Shown: piece after piece, positions 44,795 to 53,318 of the stretch
Layout: each line of letters starts with the position of its first letter
How positions within the stretch are numbered: the first letter of the stretch is position 1
Assembly: GCF_028548475.1 (NCBI RefSeq)
Contig: NZ_JAQQLE010000001.1
Span: 372,001 to 436,000 of the forward strand
Direction: 5' to 3'
DNA: 64,000 bases
Origin: Vogesella margarita
Lineage (GTDB): Bacteria; Pseudomonadota; Gammaproteobacteria; Burkholderiales; Chromobacteriaceae
The notes under the pieces: model-generated
The model's database searches: none
What the model was told of the DNA's origin: nothing
What the model saw: the letters and a program-made list of their open reading frames with translations, nothing else
Translations under genes and position numbers: made by a program

Positions 44795-45252
44795 TGCGCT
44801 GGCTGGAGTGCCGTATCCCACCGCCGCTGGTCGGGCTGACGTGTGCCGCGCTGATGGCGGCGCTGGCGTGGTGGCGCGGCGGCTGGCCGCCGGAGTCGGC
44901 GGTGCAGTGGCCGCTATGGCTGCTGCTGGCGCTGGCCGTGCTGCTGGAAGGCAGCGCGGTGCTGGCCTTCGTGCGCCGGCATACCACCGTCAATCCGCTG
45001 ACGCCGCAGCGCAGCAGCGTGCTGGTGGTCAGCGGCTTCTACCGCCTCAGCCGCAATCCGATGTATCTGGGCATGCTGTGCCTGCTGCTGGCCTGGGCCT
45101 GGTGGCTGCAGCAGTGGCCGGCGCTGCAGGGGCCGCTGCTGTTCGTGCTGTGGCTGAACCGCTTCCAGATCGCGCCGGAGGAGCGCGCCCTGCTGGCGCT
45201 GTTCGGCGAGGACTATGCCGCCTATTGCCGCCGCGTGCGGCGCTGGTGCTAG
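44791..45252 (+). CDS. Isoprenylcysteine carboxyl methyltransferase-like membrane protein
   Basis: A 153-aa membrane protein with about four helices and the family motif GFYRLSRNPMYLGMLCLLLAWA, then LNRFQIAPEERALLALFGEDYAAYCRRVRRW. This is the ICMT/PEMT-like (DUF1295-related) methyltransferase fold. The substrate is unknown. Its ATG overlaps the ATPase stop (ATGA), so it belongs to the metal-induced operon; such genes are often found beside metal ATPases. Confidence 0.83.
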   Translation: MMRWLECRIPPPLVGLTCAALMAALAWWRGGWPPESAVQWPLWLLLALAVLLEGSAVLAFVRRHTTVNPLTPQRSSVLVVSGFYRLSRNPMYLGMLCLLLAWAWWLQQWPALQGPLLFVLWLNRFQIAPEERALLALFGEDYAAYCRRVRRWC

Positions 45253-45253
45253 C

Positions 45254-45281
45254 CGCTTGCGGCCAACGTTGGCCGCAAGCG
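45254..45281. repeat. Abutting inverted pair of CTTGCGGCCAAC motif, 28-bp palindrome
   Basis: A perfect palindrome with each half reading CGCTTGCGGCCAAC. It is the longest palindrome in the window and lies just after the methyltransferase stop. Confidence 0.95.
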
Positions 45282-45297
45282 CCGGCAGCATCAGGCA

Positions 45298-45325
45298 AAC
45301 AGCCCGGCAAACGCCGGGCTGTTTT
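45298..45325. terminator. Terminator between convergent genes
   Basis: Eleven-bp stem AACAGCCCGGC / GCCGGGCTGTT with an AAAC loop, followed by TTTT on the plus strand; the other side has only GTTT. Confidence 0.85.
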
Positions 45326-45358
45326 CATGGCAAGGGCCGTTCCATCAAAGCTTGGTGG

Positions 45359-47128
45359 CTAGGCGAGCTCGGCGCTGCGCTCGCCGGTCTGCAGCCGCCA
45401 CAGCGCGGCGTAGCTGCCGTCCTGCGCCAACAGCGTGTCGTGGGTGCCGGACTCGATCAGGCGGCCGTGCTCCATCACGTGGATGCAGTGCGCGTGGCGC
45501 ACGGTGGACAGCCGGTGCGCGATCACCACCGTGGTGCGGCCGCGCGACACCACGTCCAGCGAGCGCTGGATGGCGGCCTCGGTCTCGTTGTCCACCGCGC
45601 TGGTGGCCTCGTCGAGGATCAGGATCTTCGGGTCTTTCAGGATCGCTCGCGCCAGTGCCAGCCGCTGGCGCTGGCCGCCGGACAGCTTCTGGCCGCGCTC
45701 GCCGATCGGTGTGTCGTAGCCCTGCGGCAGGCGTTCGATGAACTCGTGCGCCTCGGCCGCGCGTGCGGCGGCGACGATGGCGTCGCGGCCAACTTCGGGC
45801 ATGCCGTAGGCGATGTTCTGCGCCACGCTGCCGTCGGTGAGGAACACGTCCTGGCTGACATAGCCGATGGCGCGGCGCAGGTCGGTCAGCGCCAGCTGGC
45901 GGATGTCCTGGCCGTCGAGGCGGATCTCGCCGTGCTGCGCGTCGTAGAAGCGCAGCAGCAGCTTGACCAGCGTGCTCTTGCCGGAGCCGGTGGCACCGAC
46001 AAAGGCTACCGTGCGCCCCGGCGGGATGGTCAGCGAGATGTCGTGCAGCACGGTGAGGTCGCCGTAGCCGAAGGTCAGGTGGCTGAAGCTCAGCTGGCCG
46101 CTGACGCTGTCGTGCGGCAGGGGCTTGCCGTGGTAGTCGATGGACAGCGGCGCCTGCAGGATGTCCAGCACGCGGTCGACGGCGGTCATCGAGCGCTGGT
46201 ACAGGTCGGCGATGTCGGCGAGGCCGGTCAGCGGCCACAGCAGGCGCTGGGTCAGGAACACCAGCACCGAATAGCTGCCGACGCCGATGGCGCCGGTGAG
46301 CGCCAGGTGGCCACCGTACACCAGCGTCACCACGAAGCCGGACAGGATGGCCATGCGGATCACCGGGATGATGGCCGACGACAGGCGGATGGCGGCGGCG
46401 TTGGTGGCGCGGTAGTGCTCGCTGGCGTCGCGGATGTGCGCCGCCTCGAACGCCTCGGCGGTGAACGCCTTGATGGTGGCGACGCCGAGCAGGTTGTTGT
46501 TCAGCCGGCCGCTGATCACCGCCGCCGCCTCGCGCACCGCGGCGTAGCGCGGCGCGATGCGCTTCTGGAACCAGAAGGTGCCGTACAGGATCAGCGGGAT
46601 CGGCGCCAGCGCGATCATCGCCAGCGTCGGCGCCAGGTAGAAGAACACCGCGCTGACCATCACCGTCGAGCACAGCACCTGGATGATGCTGTTGGCGCCG
46701 CCGTTGAGGAAGCGCTCCAGCTGGTTGATGTCGTCGTTGAGCACCGACATCAGCTTGCCGGTGCTCTTGTCCTCGAAGTAGGACAGCGGCAGCTTCTGCA
46801 CGTGCTGGTAGGCATCCAGCCGCAGCTCGTGCTGCAGGTTCTGCGCCAGATTGCGCCAGCGCAGCTGGTACAGGTACTCGAACAGCGACTCGCCGCCCCA
46901 GATCAGCACCGTCAGCAAGCCCAGCCACAGCAGCTGGCTGAAGGCGTCGGTCACGCCCAGTGCCGCCAGGAAGGACGCGTCGCGGTTGACCACCACGTCC
47001 ACCGCCACGCCGATCAGCACCTCGGGCAGGATGTCGAAGAACTTGTTGACCACGGAAAAACTGCTGGCCAGGTACACGTCACGGCGATAGCGCCGCGCGT
47101 ACTGGAACAATCGGGACAGGGATGACAT
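45359..47128 (-). CDS. ABC transporter, fused permease-ATPase (MsbA/exporter type)
   Basis: A 589-aa half-transporter with an N-terminal six-helix domain (about 20-310) and a C-terminal nucleotide-binding domain. The NBD has Walker [10 protein letters not shown], the Q-loop GYVSQD, signature LSGGQRQR and Walker [13 protein letters not shown]. The start at 47128 ([20 protein letters not shown]) is preferred; an upstream in-frame ATG at 47206 overlaps the divergent thioesterase start. The substrate is not predictable. One motif copy (GCGGCCAACTTCG) is at 45785. Confidence 0.93.
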   Translation of the reverse strand: MSSLSRLFQYARRYRRDVYLASSFSVVNKFFDILPEVLIGVAVDVVVNRDASFLAALGVTDAFSQLLWLGLLTVLIWGGESLFEYLYQLRWRNLAQNLQHELRLDAYQHVQKLPLSYFEDKSTGKLMSVLNDDINQLERFLNGGANSIIQVLCSTVMVSAVFFYLAPTLAMIALAPIPLILYGTFWFQKRIAPRYAAVREAAAVISGRLNNNLLGVATIKAFTAEAFEAAHIRDASEHYRATNAAAIRLSSAIIPVIRMAILSGFVVTLVYGGHLALTGAIGVGSYSVLVFLTQRLLWPLTGLADIADLYQRSMTAVDRVLDILQAPLSIDYHGKPLPHDSVSGQLSFSHLTFGYGDLTVLHDISLTIPPGRTVAFVGATGSGKSTLVKLLLRFYDAQHGEIRLDGQDIRQLALTDLRRAIGYVSQDVFLTDGSVAQNIAYGMPEVGRDAIVAAARAAEAHEFIERLPQGYDTPIGERGQKLSGGQRQRLALARAILKDPKILILDEATSAVDNETEAAIQRSLDVVSRGRTTVVIAHRLSTVRHAHCIHVMEHGRLIESGTHDTLLAQDGSYAALWRLQTGERSAELA

Positions 47129-47205
47129 GATGGCAAGCACAAACAATAGGGCGGGCAACGATTGTACGCTGCCGTGCCCACAAAATGCATAAAGGATAGG
47201 AAGCA

Positions 47206-47688
47206 ATGCTAGAACACACTGTAAACCAGCGCGAACTCACCATGTCGGTGCTGATGACGCCGGACATGGCCAATTTTTCCGGCAACGTGCACGGCGGCGT
47301 GCTGCTGAAACTGCTGGACCAGGTCGCCTACGCCTGCGCCAGCCGCTACGCCGGCTGCTACGTGGTCACGCTGTCGGTGGACCAGGTGCTGTTCAAGCAG
47401 CCTATCCACGTCGGCGAGATGGTGACCTTCCTCGCCAGCGTCAACCACGTTGGCCGCACCTCGATGGAGGTCGGCATCAAGGTGATCGCCGAAGACATCC
47501 AGAAGCGCAGCGTGCGCCACACCAACAGCTGCTACTTCACCATGGTGGCGTTCGACAACGGCAAGGCGATGCCGGTGCCGGCGCTGTCGCTGGACAGCGA
47601 TACCCACAAGAAGCGTTTCCGCGAGGCGGAAATCCGCAAGAAGATGCGCATGGAAGCGGAACAGCACATGCAGGCCGCCGCGCAGTGA
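47206..47688 (+). CDS. Acyl-CoA thioesterase, hot-dog fold (YciA-like)
   Basis: A 160-aa hot-dog thioesterase. The active-site region is [30 protein letters not shown], with the N-H-G motif and catalytic Asp of the YciA/acyl-CoA thioester hydrolase family; [12 protein letters not shown] marks the C-terminal strand pair. It probably hydrolyses a broad range of acyl-CoAs. It is divergent from the ABC transporter. The downstream GNAT gene starts at its stop (GTGA overlap). A motif ACGTTGGCCGCACC at 47448 encodes HVGRT. Confidence 0.9.
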   Translation: MLEHTVNQRELTMSVLMTPDMANFSGNVHGGVLLKLLDQVAYACASRYAGCYVVTLSVDQVLFKQPIHVGEMVTFLASVNHVGRTSMEVGIKVIAEDIQKRSVRHTNSCYFTMVAFDNGKAMPVPALSLDSDTHKKRFREAEIRKKMRMEAEQHMQAAAQ

Positions 47689-48131
47689 CTCACGGCGGCG
47701 CGCTGCAGCCGCTGCTGGCTAGCGAGCAGCAGGCCGCCTACGCTCTGTACCGCGACGCGATGATGGCCGGCCTCAGCCGCATCGCGCACTGGGACGAGGC
47801 GCTGCAACGGCAGCGCTTCGCCGCCAGCCAGCAGGCGGCGTCGCTGTTCTGGTTTGAGGAGGGCGGCGCCAGGCGCGCGCTGCTCAGCCTGCGCCGCGAC
47901 GATGCCGGCCTGATCGTCGATCTGCTGGTGGTGCCGCCGGCACAGCAGCGCAGCGGCAGCGGCCGCCGCGCGATGAGGCTGGTGCAGGCGCTGTGCCGAC
48001 CCGGCGAGCAGGTACGGCTGAGCTGCCTGCGCCACGACCGTCGCGTGCGCGCGTTCTATGCCGCCCTCGGCTACCGCGTCGGTCACGCCGGCACCGATTT
48101 CCTCGAACTGCTGTGGCAGGCGCCGGCCTGA
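47685..48131 (+). CDS. GNAT-family N-acetyltransferase
   Basis: A 148-aa protein with a GNAT fold: VDLLVVPPAQQRSGSGRRAMRLV corresponds to the acetyl-CoA-binding motif A (usual Q/RxxGxG/A), and VRAFYAALGYRVG to motif B. The start is GTG at 47685, overlapping the thioesterase stop. The acceptor is unknown, and the glycine loop (QRSGSG) is somewhat divergent. Confidence 0.78.
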   Translation: MTHGGALQPLLASEQQAAYALYRDAMMAGLSRIAHWDEALQRQRFAASQQAASLFWFEEGGARRALLSLRRDDAGLIVDLLVVPPAQQRSGSGRRAMRLVQALCRPGEQVRLSCLRHDRRVRAFYAALGYRVGHAGTDFLELLWQAPA

Positions 48132-48134
48132 ACC

Positions 48135-48149
48135 CTGCGGCCAACCTTG
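48135..48149. repeat. Single uptake-like motif (minus orientation)
   Basis: CTGCGGCCAACCTTG between the GNAT gene and scpA; an unpaired copy. Confidence 0.87.
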
Positions 48150-48211
48150 TTCCGCTCGCGCACCGCTGGCCGTACAATGCCCCCCTTGCCGCCCACCCGT
48201 TTCCCCCGACC

Positions 48212-49036
48212 ATGACCGAACCGCTTGCCGACTTCCAGCTTTCCGCGCCCGAACTGCCGCCGGCGCTGCCGATCGCGCACGTGTTCGGCCAGCCGGTACT
48301 GGAAATCCCGCAGGACCTGTTCATCCCGCCCGACGCACTGCAGGTGATCCTGGACAGCTTCGAAGGCCCGCTCGACCTGCTGCTGTACCTGATCCGCAAG
48401 CAGAACCTCGACGTGCTCAACATCCCGCTGGCCGAGGTCACCGCGCAGTACATGAGCTACGTCGAGGTGATGAAGGCCGGCCAGTTCGAGCTGGCGGCGG
48501 AATACTTGCTGATGGCGGCGCTGCTGATCGAGATCAAGTCGCGCCTGCTGCTGCCGCGCCCGCCGGTGGAAGGCGAGGACGACCCGGACGACCCGCGTGC
48601 CGAGCTGGTGCGCCGGCTGCTGGAGTACGAGCAGATGAAACTGGCGGCGCTGGCGCTGGACAAGCTGCCGCAAGCCGACCGCGACTTCGCCTGGCTGGCG
48701 GTGCTGGTGGAGCAGTCGGCGGAACAGCGGCTGCCGGACGTCAGCGCGCTGGACCTGCGCCAGGCGTGGCTGTCCATCCTGTCGCGTGCCAAGCATAACC
48801 GCCACCACAAGGTGAAACAGGACGAGCTGTCGGTACGCGAGCAGATGAGCTGGATCGTGCGCTACCTTGACGGCCGCGATTACGTCGCCTTCGAGGAGCT
48901 GTTCGACATCGGCAAGGGCGTCGCCCACCTGGTGGTCAACTTCATCGCCGTGCTGGAGCTGGTGAAAGAGGGCATGGTCCGGGTCAGTCAGGACGAGCCG
49001 TACCAGCCTATCTATGTGCGGTTGGCGGTGGTGTGA
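48212..49036 (+). CDS. scpA: Segregation and condensation protein A
   Basis: Kleisin subunit that joins the SMC heads in the bacterial condensin. The 274-aa protein contains the ScpA signature LDSFEGPLDLLLYLIRKQNLDVLNIPLAEVTAQY near residue 48, LLIEIKSRLLLPRP, and a C-terminal winged helix (YVAFEELF... VVNFIAVLELVKEGMVRVSQ). The ATG at 48212 gives MTEPLADFQ. scpB normally follows directly, but here about 1 kb separates them. Confidence 0.94.
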   Translation: MTEPLADFQLSAPELPPALPIAHVFGQPVLEIPQDLFIPPDALQVILDSFEGPLDLLLYLIRKQNLDVLNIPLAEVTAQYMSYVEVMKAGQFELAAEYLLMAALLIEIKSRLLLPRPPVEGEDDPDDPRAELVRRLLEYEQMKLAALALDKLPQADRDFAWLAVLVEQSAEQRLPDVSALDLRQAWLSILSRAKHNRHHKVKQDELSVREQMSWIVRYLDGRDYVAFEELFDIGKGVAHLVVNFIAVLELVKEGMVRVSQDEPYQPIYVRLAVV

Positions 49037-49039
49037 CTT

Positions 49040-49636
49040 TTAGGCTTTGCTGATAGATTCCAAGTATCTTATCTCAGCATTTAGTGCAATTTCGTAAAAT
49101 CTTTTGTTTCCTGTGAAGAAAAATTCCTTGCCGCGCATGACGTCAAGAACAGTGATTTCTTTTTCTTCTCCTAGAATTTTCTTCATTAAGTGTATGCACA
49201 TGCTGGCTGTTTCTTTTTTTAGCTGAGCTTGTTGTAAATAAAGCTTGATCTGTCTGGTTTTTCCTTCGCCATCAGTGATGGCAATCTCTGGGTTCGCGTG
49301 TAGATCAAAAGTTTCAAGTGGTAATGTGTCACTGATTGTTGGTGCGCTTTTGATGTCTTTTTGTTTCTTAATCCACTTGTTCCATCCCCCGAGCACAGCG
49401 ACATGTGTGTTAATTTTTTTGGGATGAACAGACTTCGCTGCATTTTCTAGTGGAAGGTTAGAGGCAAAAGAATTTTTGTGAATTTCTTTAATGGCTTCTC
49501 GCGCTTTTTTATAATGATCCTTCGCAGGGCTATATTCGGCCATATTTAATAGGTCCACTGCTTTCTGAGCCTTCTGTTGGCCTGTGAGCATGGATAGTTG
49601 TGCGAATTGTCTAGCTCCAATTTTGGGTTTGCTCAT
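49040..49636 (-). CDS. AT-rich hypothetical protein, probably acquired
   Basis: A 198-aa Lys-rich protein that I do not recognise. The sequence reads MSKPKIGARQFAQLSML..., is mostly helical and has no membrane segment or signal peptide. Composition is strikingly AT-rich against GC-rich neighbours and codon use is different (many AAA, TTT, ATT). It is on the minus strand, convergent with scpA, with its stop three bases from the scpA stop. It contains no GTTGGCCGCA motif. All this suggests recent horizontal gain between scpA and ynfA. No transposase or att-like repeat is visible. Confidence 0.75.
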   Translation of the reverse strand: MSKPKIGARQFAQLSMLTGQQKAQKAVDLLNMAEYSPAKDHYKKAREAIKEIHKNSFASNLPLENAAKSVHPKKINTHVAVLGGWNKWIKKQKDIKSAPTISDTLPLETFDLHANPEIAITDGEGKTRQIKLYLQQAQLKKETASMCIHLMKKILGEEKEITVLDVMRGKEFFFTGNKRFYEIALNAEIRYLESISKA

Positions 49637-49688
49637 GGATGTTCTCTATTTGCCTATGATTTTGTTATTTTTATGTCATTAATCTAAT

Positions 49689-50012
49689 ATGGTCAATACT
49701 TTTTTATTGTTTGTCGTCACTGCGGTATCAGAGATCGTCGGCTGTTATCTGCCGTGGCTGTGGCTGAAAAAGAATGGCTCGCCGTGGCTGCTGCTGCCGG
49801 CGGCGGCCAGTCTCGCGCTGTTCGCCTGGCTGCTGACCCTGCATCCGGATGCGTCGGGGCGGATCTACGCCGCCTATGGCGGGGTGTATGTCAGCGTGGC
49901 GCTGGTGTGGTTGTGGATGGTGGATGGCGTGCGGCCAAGCTTGTGGGATGTGGCCGGGGTCGGGCTGTGCCTGGCCGGCATGGCGGTGATCATGCTGGCG
50001 CCGCGCTCATGA
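49689..50012 (+). CDS. ynfA: YnfA family membrane protein (UPF0060)
   Basis: A 107-aa four-helix inner-membrane protein. Family segments are [36 protein letters not shown] and [20 protein letters not shown]. YnfA is SMR-related and has been linked to multidrug export in enterics; the role here is not shown. It is GC-rich like the chromosome, unlike the gene to its left. It sits between scpA and scpB. Confidence 0.9.
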   Translation: MVNTFLLFVVTAVSEIVGCYLPWLWLKKNGSPWLLLPAAASLALFAWLLTLHPDASGRIYAAYGGVYVSVALVWLWMVDGVRPSLWDVAGVGLCLAGMAVIMLAPRS

Positions 50013-50090
50013 TTTATTCCGCTCGCGGGCAAAAAATCGTGTAAAATCCGCACCTTCCGTTCTGTATGTGCCCGTTGTTCCGGGGCTGTC

Positions 50091-50714
50091 ATGTCGACCA
50101 TTACCGACCTTAATTACCTCAAGATCGTGCTGGAAACCGCGCTGTTGACGGCGCAGGAGCCACTTACCGTCGGCCAGCTGAAAAAGCTGTTCACCGAAGA
50201 CGTGAAGGCGGCGCTGATCAATGACATCCTCGACGAGATCCGGCAGAACTGGAAGGGCAGGGGCGTGGAGCTGGTCAAGCTCGCCTCCGGCTGGCGCTTT
50301 CGGGCGCGCGCCGAGTTCACCCCCTACCTTGCGCGACTGACGCCGGAAAAACCGCCGCGTTATTCGCGTGCCGTGATGGAAACACTGGCCATCATTGCCT
50401 ATAAACAGCCGGTTACCCGCGGGGATATCGAATCCATCCGCGGCGTATCGGTGTCGACCAGTGTGATGCAGACCCTGCTGGAGCGGGGCTGGATCGAAGT
50501 GATCGGGCATAAAGACGTGCCCGGCCGTCCTGGCTTGTATGCCAGCACCCACAAGTTTCTCGATGATCTGGGTTTCAACACCCTGCGTGACCTGCCGCCG
50601 CTGGCGGAGCTGGGCACGCTGGTGTTGCCGGAACAGCTTGCGGCCAACGTGGACGAGGACGGTGAAGTGCCCCTCGCTGATGAGGCGCCCCAAAATACTG
50701 AACAGGAATCATGA
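50091..50714 (+). CDS. scpB: Segregation and condensation protein B
   Basis: Winged-helix accessory subunit of the SMC-ScpA condensin. The 207-aa protein has two WH domains; [71 protein letters not shown] is represented by the motifs [11 protein letters not shown] and GRPxLY. It overlaps rluB (ATGATG at its stop), the usual scpB-rluB coupling. A motif TTGCGGCCAACGTGG encodes LAANVD near the C-terminus. Confidence 0.93.
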   Translation: MSTITDLNYLKIVLETALLTAQEPLTVGQLKKLFTEDVKAALINDILDEIRQNWKGRGVELVKLASGWRFRARAEFTPYLARLTPEKPPRYSRAVMETLAIIAYKQPVTRGDIESIRGVSVSTSVMQTLLERGWIEVIGHKDVPGRPGLYASTHKFLDDLGFNTLRDLPPLAELGTLVLPEQLAANVDEDGEVPLADEAPQNTEQES

Positions 50715-52111
50715 TGTCTAAAGGACAACGCAATCACGCGCGCCAACCCGTCGCCCGCGTCCGTGGCCAGGAATCCGGCCAATCCCGCAACCCGTCCAGC
50801 GATCGCCCGGCTTTCGGCGGCAAACCGCTGCAGCCCAAGGCCCCGGCCAGCTTCAACCCGCGCAGCACGCCTGCTACGGCACCAAGCGGCAAGCCGCTGC
50901 CGAAAACCGTGATGAAAACCCGCCGCGACGGCAGCACCTATCCTGCCGATGCCCGCACCGTGGCCCCGGCCGCGCAGAGCCGCCGCGACGCTCCCGCTAC
51001 CAGCCGCCGTGACGGCAAGCCGCTGGATCCGGATACCCGTCCGGCCACCCGCCGCGATGGCCAGGCTTTCCACCAGGACGACCGCCGCAATGCCGGCCGT
51101 GGCGAAGCCGCGTTCAAGCACGAGCGTCAGTTCGGCAACAAGAATTTCGCGGTTCCGGGCGGCGCACCGTCGCCGGACGGCCGCGGCAGCAACGAGTTCG
51201 GCAAGGCGCGCCGCGAGGCGCCGGCGGTAAAGGTACCGCGCGCCAAGAAACTGGCGCTGCGCGCGCCGAAGCAGGAAATCGCCGAGCGCTCCGCCCGCCT
51301 GCGCGAAACCCGCGTCGACTACAGCAATATCGAACCGGTACGTCTACAGAAGGCGCTGGCCGCCTCCGGCGTCGGCTCGCGTCGCGAGATGGAAGAGTGG
51401 ATCGAGGCCGGTTTCATCACCGTCAACGGCAAGAAGGCGGAGCTGGGCGACAAGGTCGGCCCGCAGGACCGCGTGACCGCCAAGGGCAACCCGATCAAGC
51501 TGAAGTGGGCCGACCGCCTGCCGCGCGTGATCATGTACCACAAGCAGGAAGGCGAGATCGTGTCGCGTGACGACCCGGGTGGCCGCATCACCGTGTTTGA
51601 CCGCCTGCCGCAGGCCAAGTCCAGCCGCTGGGTGGCGATCGGCCGTCTCGACGTCAACACCTCCGGCCTGTTGCTGGTGACCACCAGCGGCGAGCTGGCC
51701 AACCGCATGATGCACCCGAGCTTCGAGTTCGACCGCGAGTACGCGGTGCGCGTGCTGGGCGAGCTGACCCGCGAGCAGATGAAGGAAATGACCGCCGGCA
51801 TCGAACTGGAAGACGGCACCGCCCACTTCCAGCGCATCAGCGAGCAGGGCGGCGCCGACGAGGGCGCCAACCGCTGGTACAAGGTGGTGATCCGCGAAGG
51901 CCGCAACCGCGAAGTGCGCCGCATGTTCGAGCACTTCGGCATTACCGTCAGCCGCCTGATCCGCGTCCGTTTCGGCAATATCGGCTTGCCTCCGCGCCTC
52001 AAGCGCGGTCAGTATTACGAGCTGAACGAGGCCGAAGTGGCCGCGGTGATGAAGTGGGCCGGGCTGACCTCCACCGGCCAGATCAAGGTACGCGGCGGCG
52101 ACGCACGCTAA
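50711..52111 (+). CDS. rluB: 23S rRNA pseudouridine synthase RluB type, long N-terminal extension
   Basis: Predicted to modify the peptidyl-transferase region of 23S rRNA (U2605 in E. coli). From about residue 208 it has an S4 domain ([22 protein letters not shown]) and then the catalytic domain with D314 in [12 protein letters not shown] and [14 protein letters not shown]. Residues 1-200 are a low-complexity, basic, Arg/Pro/Ala-rich disordered extension with RRDGK-type repeats, longer than in E. coli RluB (291 aa in total). It starts at one of two adjacent ATGs (50711, 50714). Confidence 0.92.
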   Translation: MMSKGQRNHARQPVARVRGQESGQSRNPSSDRPAFGGKPLQPKAPASFNPRSTPATAPSGKPLPKTVMKTRRDGSTYPADARTVAPAAQSRRDAPATSRRDGKPLDPDTRPATRRDGQAFHQDDRRNAGRGEAAFKHERQFGNKNFAVPGGAPSPDGRGSNEFGKARREAPAVKVPRAKKLALRAPKQEIAERSARLRETRVDYSNIEPVRLQKALAASGVGSRREMEEWIEAGFITVNGKKAELGDKVGPQDRVTAKGNPIKLKWADRLPRVIMYHKQEGEIVSRDDPGGRITVFDRLPQAKSSRWVAIGRLDVNTSGLLLVTTSGELANRMMHPSFEFDREYAVRVLGELTREQMKEMTAGIELEDGTAHFQRISEQGGADEGANRWYKVVIREGRNREVRRMFEHFGITVSRLIRVRFGNIGLPPRLKRGQYYELNEAEVAAVMKWAGLTSTGQIKVRGGDAR

Positions 52112-52128
52112 ACCCGTTGCCGACCATC

Positions 52129-52160
52129 AACGCCTCCCGCTCCGGCCGGGGGCGTTTTTT
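52129..52160 (+). terminator. Intrinsic terminator after rluB
   Basis: Nine-bp stem AACGCCTCC / GGGGGCGTT (one G-U pair) with a GC-rich loop, followed by TTTTTT. It lies directly upstream of greB. Confidence 0.85.
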
Positions 52161-52179
52161 CATTCCGGGATGTCCATCT

Positions 52180-52737
52180 ATGAGCAAAGCCTTTACCCGC
52201 GAGCAGGACGACGAGCACGACGACGAGCTGCCGGCGGAACAGCGGCTGCCGGCCGCGAGCAAGAACTACATCACGCCGGCGGGCTGGCACCGCCTGCGCG
52301 AGGAGCTGAACCAGTTGGTGAAGCACGAGCGCCCGCACATGACGCAGGTGGTGAACTGGGCGGCCAGCAACGGCGACCGCTCGGAAAACGGCGACTACCT
52401 GTACGGCAAACGCCGCCTGCGCGAGATCGACCGCCGCATCCGCTTCCTCACCAAGCGGCTGGAGATCGCCGAGGTGGTCGATCCGGAGCTGCGCGAGGCC
52501 ACCGACCAGGTATTCTTCTCGGCCACGGTGCTGATCCAGCGCGGTGACGGCAAGGAGCAGCTGCTGCGCATCGTCGGCGTCGACGAGATCGACCTCGCAC
52601 GCGGCCACATCAGCTGGATCTCGCCGATCGCGCGCACGCTGATCAAGGCGCGCGAGGGCGACACGGTGTTCTTCCGCGGGCCGGACGGCGAGGAGGAGAT
52701 CGAGATTCTGGAGGTGCGCTACGAGCGCATAGCCTGA
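52180..52737 (+). CDS. greB: Transcription elongation factor GreB
   Basis: Rescues backtracked RNA polymerase by stimulating transcript cleavage. The 185-aa protein has the N-terminal coiled coil with the acidic tip (NWAASNGDRSENGDYLYGKRRLREIDRRIRFL) and a C-terminal FKBP-like domain (ISWISPIARTLIKAREGD). The NGDRSENGDYLYGK tip segment is the GreB form. A 25-residue acidic N-terminal extension (REQDDEHDDE) precedes the usual start; the ATG at 52180 is used. Confidence 0.93.
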   Translation: MSKAFTREQDDEHDDELPAEQRLPAASKNYITPAGWHRLREELNQLVKHERPHMTQVVNWAASNGDRSENGDYLYGKRRLREIDRRIRFLTKRLEIAEVVDPELREATDQVFFSATVLIQRGDGKEQLLRIVGVDEIDLARGHISWISPIARTLIKAREGDTVFFRGPDGEEEIEILEVRYERIA

Positions 52738-52756
52738 GCGTCGGGGAGGGGAGCGT

Positions 52757-52776
52757 TGCGGCCAAGGTTGGCCGCA
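52757..52776. repeat. Inverted pair of uptake-like motif, GG centre
   Basis: TGCGGCCAA and TTGGCCGCA around GG, between the convergent greB and marR genes. The centre breaks perfect symmetry. Confidence 0.9.
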
Positions 52777-52783
52777 GCGTGTG

Positions 52784-53257
52784 TCAGATGCGCGGGATAT
52801 CGGACTTGCTGAGCAGGCTCATCGCCTGGTTGACCTTGAGCCAGCCTTCGGTGGCGTCCTGGCCGGCCTCGGCGAATGCCTGCATCAGCAGGCGCGCCTG
52901 TTCGCGGTGCAGCGCCTCTTCCAGCTTGCGGCCTTCCTCGGTCAGGCGCAGCTCCTTCACCCGTTTGTCGTGGCTGGCGGTGTCGGTGGCGATCAGCCCC
53001 ATCTCGATCAGCTGCCGCAGCGGGATGTTGATCGCCTGCTTGGTGACGTCGAGACAGGCCAGCAGATCCTTGATCGACAGCGCGGGATACAGTGCCACGA
53101 AGAACAGGATGCGGTGGTGCACCCGCGCCAGGCCGCGCCGCGCCAGCATTTCATCCGGCTTGTCGGTAAAGGCCTGGTAGGCATGAAAAAACGCCTTCAT
53201 GGCGTCGCGCAAAACAAAGGAATCTGGCAAGGAAATCATGGTTGACGTAAAGGTCAT
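52784..53257 (-). CDS. MarR-family transcriptional regulator
   Basis: A winged-helix regulator of up to 157 aa. The core reads HHRILFFVALYPALSIKDLLACLDVTKQAINIPLRQLIEMGLIATDTASHDKRVKELRLTEEGR in outline, with the recognition helix TKQAINIPLRQL and the wing DKRVKELRLT. The start is uncertain: 53257 (MTFTST) or 53239 (MISLPD); neither has a strong ribosome-binding site. It is divergent from an aminotransferase gene, and a dyad in the 61-bp gap is its likely operator. The ligand is unknown. Confidence 0.86.
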   Translation of the reverse strand: MTFTSTMISLPDSFVLRDAMKAFFHAYQAFTDKPDEMLARRGLARVHHRILFFVALYPALSIKDLLACLDVTKQAINIPLRQLIEMGLIATDTASHDKRVKELRLTEEGRKLEEALHREQARLLMQAFAEAGQDATEGWLKVNQAMSLLSKSDIPRI

Positions 53258-53271
53258 TAAGCGTTAAGTTG

Positions 53272-53286
53272 GTCAAACAATTTGAC
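53272..53286. promoter_or_regulatory. Dyad GTCAAA-CAA-TTTGAC between marR and aminotransferase
   Basis: A 15-bp perfect inverted repeat, extendable by outer TT/AA, lying in the divergent promoter region. It fits a MarR-family operator controlling both genes. Confidence 0.65.
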
Positions 53287-53318
53287 TAATAAAAACCTGT
53301 CTTCCAGAGGAGAGTACC

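Noticed and set aside
41894-44821. A 975-codon open frame on the minus strand across merR and the P-type ATPase
   Set aside because: It is antisense to two well-supported genes, is dominated by Arg, Gln, His and Ala as expected from GC-rich antisense frames, and has no recognisable domain.
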